A DNA stretch of 64,000 nt from Pseudoips prasinana (lineage: Eukaryota > Arthropoda > Insecta > Lepidoptera > Nolidae): contig OX621266.1 in assembly GCA_951640165.1 (NCBI GenBank), positions 496,001 through 560,000 of the forward strand. Reading direction: 5' to 3'. The notes beneath the pieces are model-generated. The model had not been told where the DNA came from. It ran no database searches and saw nothing but the letters and a program-made list of their open reading frames with translations. Of this stretch, positions 60,896-64,000 are shown one piece after another. Position 1 is the first letter of the stretch, and every line of letters begins with the position of its first letter. Both the position numbers and the translations under genes were made by a program.

Positions 60896-60945
60896 AATGC
60901 AACGTCACGAACTCAAAGCACGAAGCTTGCGATAGTCAATTGTCA

Positions 60946-61136
60946 CAAGCACGAAGCGCGGAGCTGCTTTCAATGCTCAACTGCTACAAGCACAAAGCGC
61001 GGAGCTTTCAATGCTCAACTGCTACAAGCACAAAGCGCGGAGCTTCCAATGCTCAACCGTCTCAAGCACAAAGCGCGGAGCTTTCAATGCTCAACCGTTT
61101 CAAGCACAAAGCGCGGAGCTTTCAATGCTCAAGTTT
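60946..61136 (-). repeat. 38-bp minisatellite, five units
   Basis: Units read CAAGCACAAAGCGCGGAGCT then TTCAATGCTCAAC(T/C)G, five times; the first has a 3-base insert. Core CAAAGCG..GAGCTTTCAA is similar to the core AAAGCG..GAAGCTTTCA of the other array, in the same place relative to an integrase. Confidence 0.9.
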
Positions 61137-61319
61137 CAGGAACTCTAAGTAGGGTATTTCCCTTGTCACACAATTTATTTCAAATCAAACAGCTTTATTA
61201 CTCATAATGTAACACATAAATGTGTCTTACAATGAACTCCAATAATCATTTTAAACGTTAGAATTTAACTCAACCATCGGCATTAACTACACTGTTATTT
61301 CTGACTACAACTGTCAAAT
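61137..61319 (-). other. Gypsy 3' untranslated stretch, copy 2
   Basis: AT-rich, non-coding, between minisatellite 2 and the second integrase remnant. Confidence 0.4.
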
Positions 61320-61900
61320 TCAAGTTTTTCGTAGCATACGTAGGTACTTAACGCGTCCACCAGCTATTGGCTGTTCCTTGTATCTATCGTTGTCATAGAC
61401 CTCTATTATCTTACAAGGATTTGAAAACTTTTCACTTCATTTGTTTATTGTTAGAATAGAAAAGCATACTCCCCATTGTACACACTGAAACAGGACAATT
61501 ACATAGAAGACAAAATAAATAACACAATTTGTTAGGGTTCTTTCCGACAAAAACAACGTCTCCTATTTTAAATCGACGAATTTTAACTTTGCTCTTGCCA
61601 TAACGCACCTTATCAGCATGAGCTAGCTCGTCCATCCTGCATTATGCCTCACATCTAAGTTCGTAGAGGTTAACCTTACCATATTTTTGGACAAGGGCAT
61701 TCATTTTGGAGGGGAACTTTTATTACAACCCGTCAACAATTGAAGCGGACTTCTAACTGTACTTCTAACTACGATACAATTTAGCGCGATTTGGATTTCA
61801 CCTGAAGCTGCCTTCCAGAACCTACGCTCGTGGTTCTCGGTTATAGTGAAGCAATTAATTAGAATAGTTCGGGAAGCTACGCAAAGTCCCCCCATCATAA
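61320..61900 (-). pseudogene. Ty3/gypsy integrase remnant, copy 2
   Basis: Minus-strand frames: NCFTITENHERRFWKAASGE and IALNCIVVRSTVRSPLQLLT (61701-61898), KVRYGKSKVKIRRFKIGDVV (61432-61635) and a C-terminal EVYDNDRYKEQPIAGGRVKY. They correspond to NCFTVAENYKNESWKSVLGK and following in copy 1, so both come from one family. Several stops and frame changes. The catalytic core is not preserved here. Confidence 0.65.
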
Positions 61901-62089
61901 ATAACGCAGTGTTTCAAGTCTAAAGTCTTTCACGTGGTCGCTCACCACTGGACTCACAAGAAGGCTCAAGGTCACCCAAAGAGCAACGGAGGGGGCCACG
62001 CTCGGAACATCCCCGCGCGACCGAACGAAAACGTCGCAATCCGCAGGCAAAACAAAGCAGCCAACATAAAAATTGTGTCACAAATCAGT
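61901..62089. other. Short GC-richer stretch, no gene
   Basis: Includes GCAACGGAGGGGGCCACGCT. It could be old LINE sequence leading to the 3' UTR at 62090. No support for a gene. Confidence 0.3.
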
Positions 62090-62232
62090 AAGTTAGTATT
62101 TTGAGTTCAATATACCTAGTTTGTAAATACAACATTTGTATGCCATGTACAATATGGCAAATGTCTGAAACTTAAATGATGTAAACAATAACACCTGTAT
62201 TCACCACATTTATACAAATAAAGGTATTATGA
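62090..62232 (+). repeat. LINE 3' UTR remnant
   Basis: Ends ACCACATTTATACAAATAAA, closely like the LINE end at 3311-3330 (ACCACATTTACACAAATAAA). No coding part is left. Confidence 0.6.
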
Positions 62233-62254
62233 TTATAATTATAACCAAAGAATT

Positions 62255-62455
62255 GCCAAACCGAAACGGCAGCGGGCGGGGCACACAGCTCCCAACACCA
62301 ACGGCCGCTAGATCAGACAGGCTCCCGACCGGGGACCATGCACCGGAAGACGCAGCGCGGGCAGGCCCCCCACAAGGAGGGCCGACCACTGCGGAGATTC
62401 CCGGGGGAGGCCTCCGCCCAGTGGACGTCCTTCGGCTAACATAATGATGATGAAT
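62255..62455 (+). repeat. LINE-type 3' end with ATG-rich tail
   Basis: Contains AACGGCAGCGGGCGGGGCAC and CAGTGGACGTCCTTCGGCTA, followed by ATAATGATGATGAATTATT. I know GTGGACGTC(C/T)TTCGGCTG plus (ATG)n as the end of a moth LINE family. GC-rich and non-coding. Confidence 0.6.
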
Positions 62456-62665
62456 TATTACTAGAACAGACAGGAATCTCTCCACTTGTCAGTAATTGAG
62501 AAACGTCTTTACAGTCGATCAAATCAGTATCGATAGCTTGTACAAGTGTCAAGATTCTGTAATAAACAAACTTCAGCATGGACCTCGCGAGTGATGTGGG
62601 TGACTTTGTTACTAATAGTCAAGCTCAATCCCGGTTAGATAAAAACATCTACCTATCATAACATC

Positions 62666-62935
62666 ATGAGCCAAAAATATGTGAATCTACAATTACAAAA
62701 GTCACTACTCACACACGAGTACTTCGTTGACCTTGACAGGCAGACTAATACGGGTAAAAGAAAATGTAATGTCCGACCCAATACCTGTCAGGCGCGCGGA
62801 TATAAACTCTCGAGTACCTGTATGGTTATCAACAAATCATTTACGAATTAGGGAACAATCTGTACCACTGTCCACAAGAGCGTGTATGTGATCTAACTTG
62901 CCCCTACATCCATAGACTTCGAAATAAACCGTTCA
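62666..62935 (-). pseudogene. Ty3/gypsy retropepsin remnant
   Basis: Minus strand: VYFEVYGCRGKLDHIHALV, then DSGTDCSLIRK (active site in DSG form), a stop, then FVDNHTGTREFISARLTGIG. This is the gypsy protease. The RT between it and the integrase (61900) is missing, where LINE tails now lie. It belongs with integrase copy 2. Confidence 0.65.
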
Positions 62936-63326
62936 AACTATTTAACCTTCAAAACGCGCATATTGTCACCATAAAAATTAAATATAACAGACGTTGGGCG
63001 TATTTTCAACATCTAAAAAGTATAAACCACACAAAAGAACACGTGTTATGAATTTCACAGATATCAAAAATTCTTCAGTGCAGCATTAGGTCATCAAGTG
63101 CCTTTTAAACAATACAATAAAAGTACTTACAGGTTTTTTCTCATAAAATAAAGATTCACCACTCACACTCGACACGAAGCACTTTTACTTTAGAGGTTAC
63201 TTTAAATTTACTCTAATACAAACTGGTGACTTCTCCCCAATCCAGAATCGCCAATGCCGTCTCCTTATTTGCAAAGAGACAGCACGATCAACTTCGCCTC
63301 GAAAAGAACAAACTAATTATTTTAGT

Positions 63327-63611
63327 TCAAAGAGTCGACCGACAGAAAGGCAGCCTAACTATCAGAGCCCGTACTCTCTTCACTGTTAAATAAAAACTTC
63401 TACCACGTTCACTGATGCACCAAAAACTATTCTTCAACGATAAACACGAACTGGCCGAGAGACTCCGCTCTTCACGAGTGACCACATCGAAACACGAAAT
63501 CAGTAGGCATGTTTTAAACAAGTCTGAACATACCTGAGCATCCGAGATACCTGTGATAACAACTTCGATCTTGTTACCTTCGCTCGAAGCAGGCTCAAAA
63601 CGGTCAATCAA
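63327..63611 (-). other. Possible exon with splice donor, unassigned
   Basis: Minus-strand frame starting IDRFEPASSEGNKIEVVITG and ISDAQ, immediately followed by GTATGT at about 63531. If real, the exon ends at 63532 and the rest of this frame is intron. It may continue from 63621-63995 through a frame break. It is either a gypsy gag start or a host exon; I cannot decide. Confidence 0.25.
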
Positions 63612-63620
63612 GGCAAGCTT

Positions 63621-63995
63621 CTAAGTCGAGTACTCCACGTATGTAAGTTCTAGCACGGTCACTGCACCAAACGGCACCATATCTTGAAAAAGGTCATCAA
63701 TCTCTTGGTCGCCGCTAACTGTCTTGATAAACGCTCCTTTGCTTCGTCTAACGTTTTGCACAACGGGTACGACTTCGAAGTTCACTTGCGAGCTCGACAT
63801 CGAAGATGTGTCAATGTAACGTTTCGCGTTTCGTAATCGGTCCACGAGTTTGCGATACAGCCGTAAATTCACAATCAGCGGGGTTGTATTTTCATCGTTA
63901 TTTTTCAATTTTGTAACGACACTATTTTCGCTACGTGGTGAAACCGAATCACGAAAATATTCTTGATTTTGAGTAGCAGGCATTGCGGTAGACAC
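63621..63995 (-). CDS. Unidentified 124-aa reading frame at the window edge
   Basis: Starts MSTAMPATQNQEYFRDSVSP and carries a basic helical part (NLRLYRKLVDRLRNAKRYID) and QVNFEVVPVVQNVRRSKGAF, ending MVPFGAVTVLELTYVEY. The amino-acid composition looks protein-like. No recognised domain, and its start may lie beyond the window. It precedes a gypsy-type protease on the same strand, so a gag N-terminus is one option, a host gene another. Confidence 0.35.
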   Translation of the reverse strand: MSTAMPATQNQEYFRDSVSPRSENSVVTKLKNNDENTTPLIVNLRLYRKLVDRLRNAKRYIDTSSMSSSQVNFEVVPVVQNVRRSKGAFIKTVSGDQEIDDLFQDMVPFGAVTVLELTYVEYST

Positions 63996-64000
63996 GTGGG

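Noticed and set aside
60890..61207. Plus-strand frames of 105 and 70 codons with repeated residues
   Set aside because: They are translations of the 38-bp minisatellite; the residue repeats only reflect the DNA repeat.
62666..62851. 61-codon plus-strand frame
   Set aside because: Antisense of a retropepsin remnant with a recognisable DSG active site.

Overview
This window looks like an AT-rich insect nuclear genome, most probably lepidopteran (moth or butterfly). The evidence is tRNA-headed SINEs, R1-, CR1/Jockey- and LOA/I-like LINEs, an errantivirus-like Ty3/gypsy element, and dispersed repeats starting with the head CTAGCTGTGCCCCGCGG that I know from moths. I see no bacterial features. 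No complete host gene is supported. The best host candidates are a short signal-peptide exon with a splice donor (18899-18967) and an unidentified reading frame with a possible donor at the right edge (63327-63995). Almost everything else is transposable elements, often nested in one another.

Layout. 1-2.0 kb: an isolated FP25K-like LINE ORF1 on the minus strand. 2.0-3.36 kb: a 5'-truncated LINE. 3.36-7.7 kb: a minus-strand errantivirus-like element with LTRs, a serine-type primer binding site, broken gag, protease and env, and most of pol deleted. 8.6-9.8 kb: a LINE 3' end and a SINE. 10.6-13.6 kb: a LINE with an intact 941-codon ORF2. 13.7-18.9 kb: SINEs and dispersed repeats. 19.0-29.3 kb: a CR1/Jockey-like LINE (called D here) interrupted by a full-length R1-clade LINE (19.5-25.7 kb, 19-bp target duplication, both ORFs open) and by a palindromic Penelope-like insertion (28.05-29.2 kb, 13-bp duplication). 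29.9-36.8 kb: LINE A (minus) interrupted by LINE B (plus). 37-38 kb: Copia gag and the protease start, cut by LINE C.

38.0-58.9 kb: LINE C (minus; DUF4780-like ORF1, then endonuclease, reverse transcriptase and RNase H) is split by the main feature of the window, a 15.8-kb Polinton/Maverick (40505-56306) with the 6-bp target duplication CATGGC. Its plus-strand block encodes a packaging ATPase, a DUF8207-like protein, a small coiled protein, a chromodomain integrase, a phospholipase A2-like protein, an adenain-type protease, penton, a small overlapping ORF, a double-jelly-roll capsid protein and an unassigned 167-aa protein. Its minus-strand block encodes a protein-primed DNA polymerase B and two apparently spliced genes. 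The capsid and polymerase genes each carry one premature stop and the phospholipase gene is frameshifted, so this copy looks dead but young. Its terminal repeats are themselves palindromic.

58.9-64 kb: two decayed Ty3/gypsy integrase regions (minus strand), each followed by a minisatellite, and the two minisatellites share a core; then LINE tails and a retropepsin remnant.

The genes do not form a host pathway. Two replicative modules can be reconstructed. One is the virus-like Polinton set: replicate with PolB, integrate with the integrase, package with the ATPase, and build and mature a capsid. The others are target-primed retrotransposition sets (ORF1 plus endonuclease/RT). Only the R1-clade element and the 941-codon LINE keep open enzymatic ORFs.
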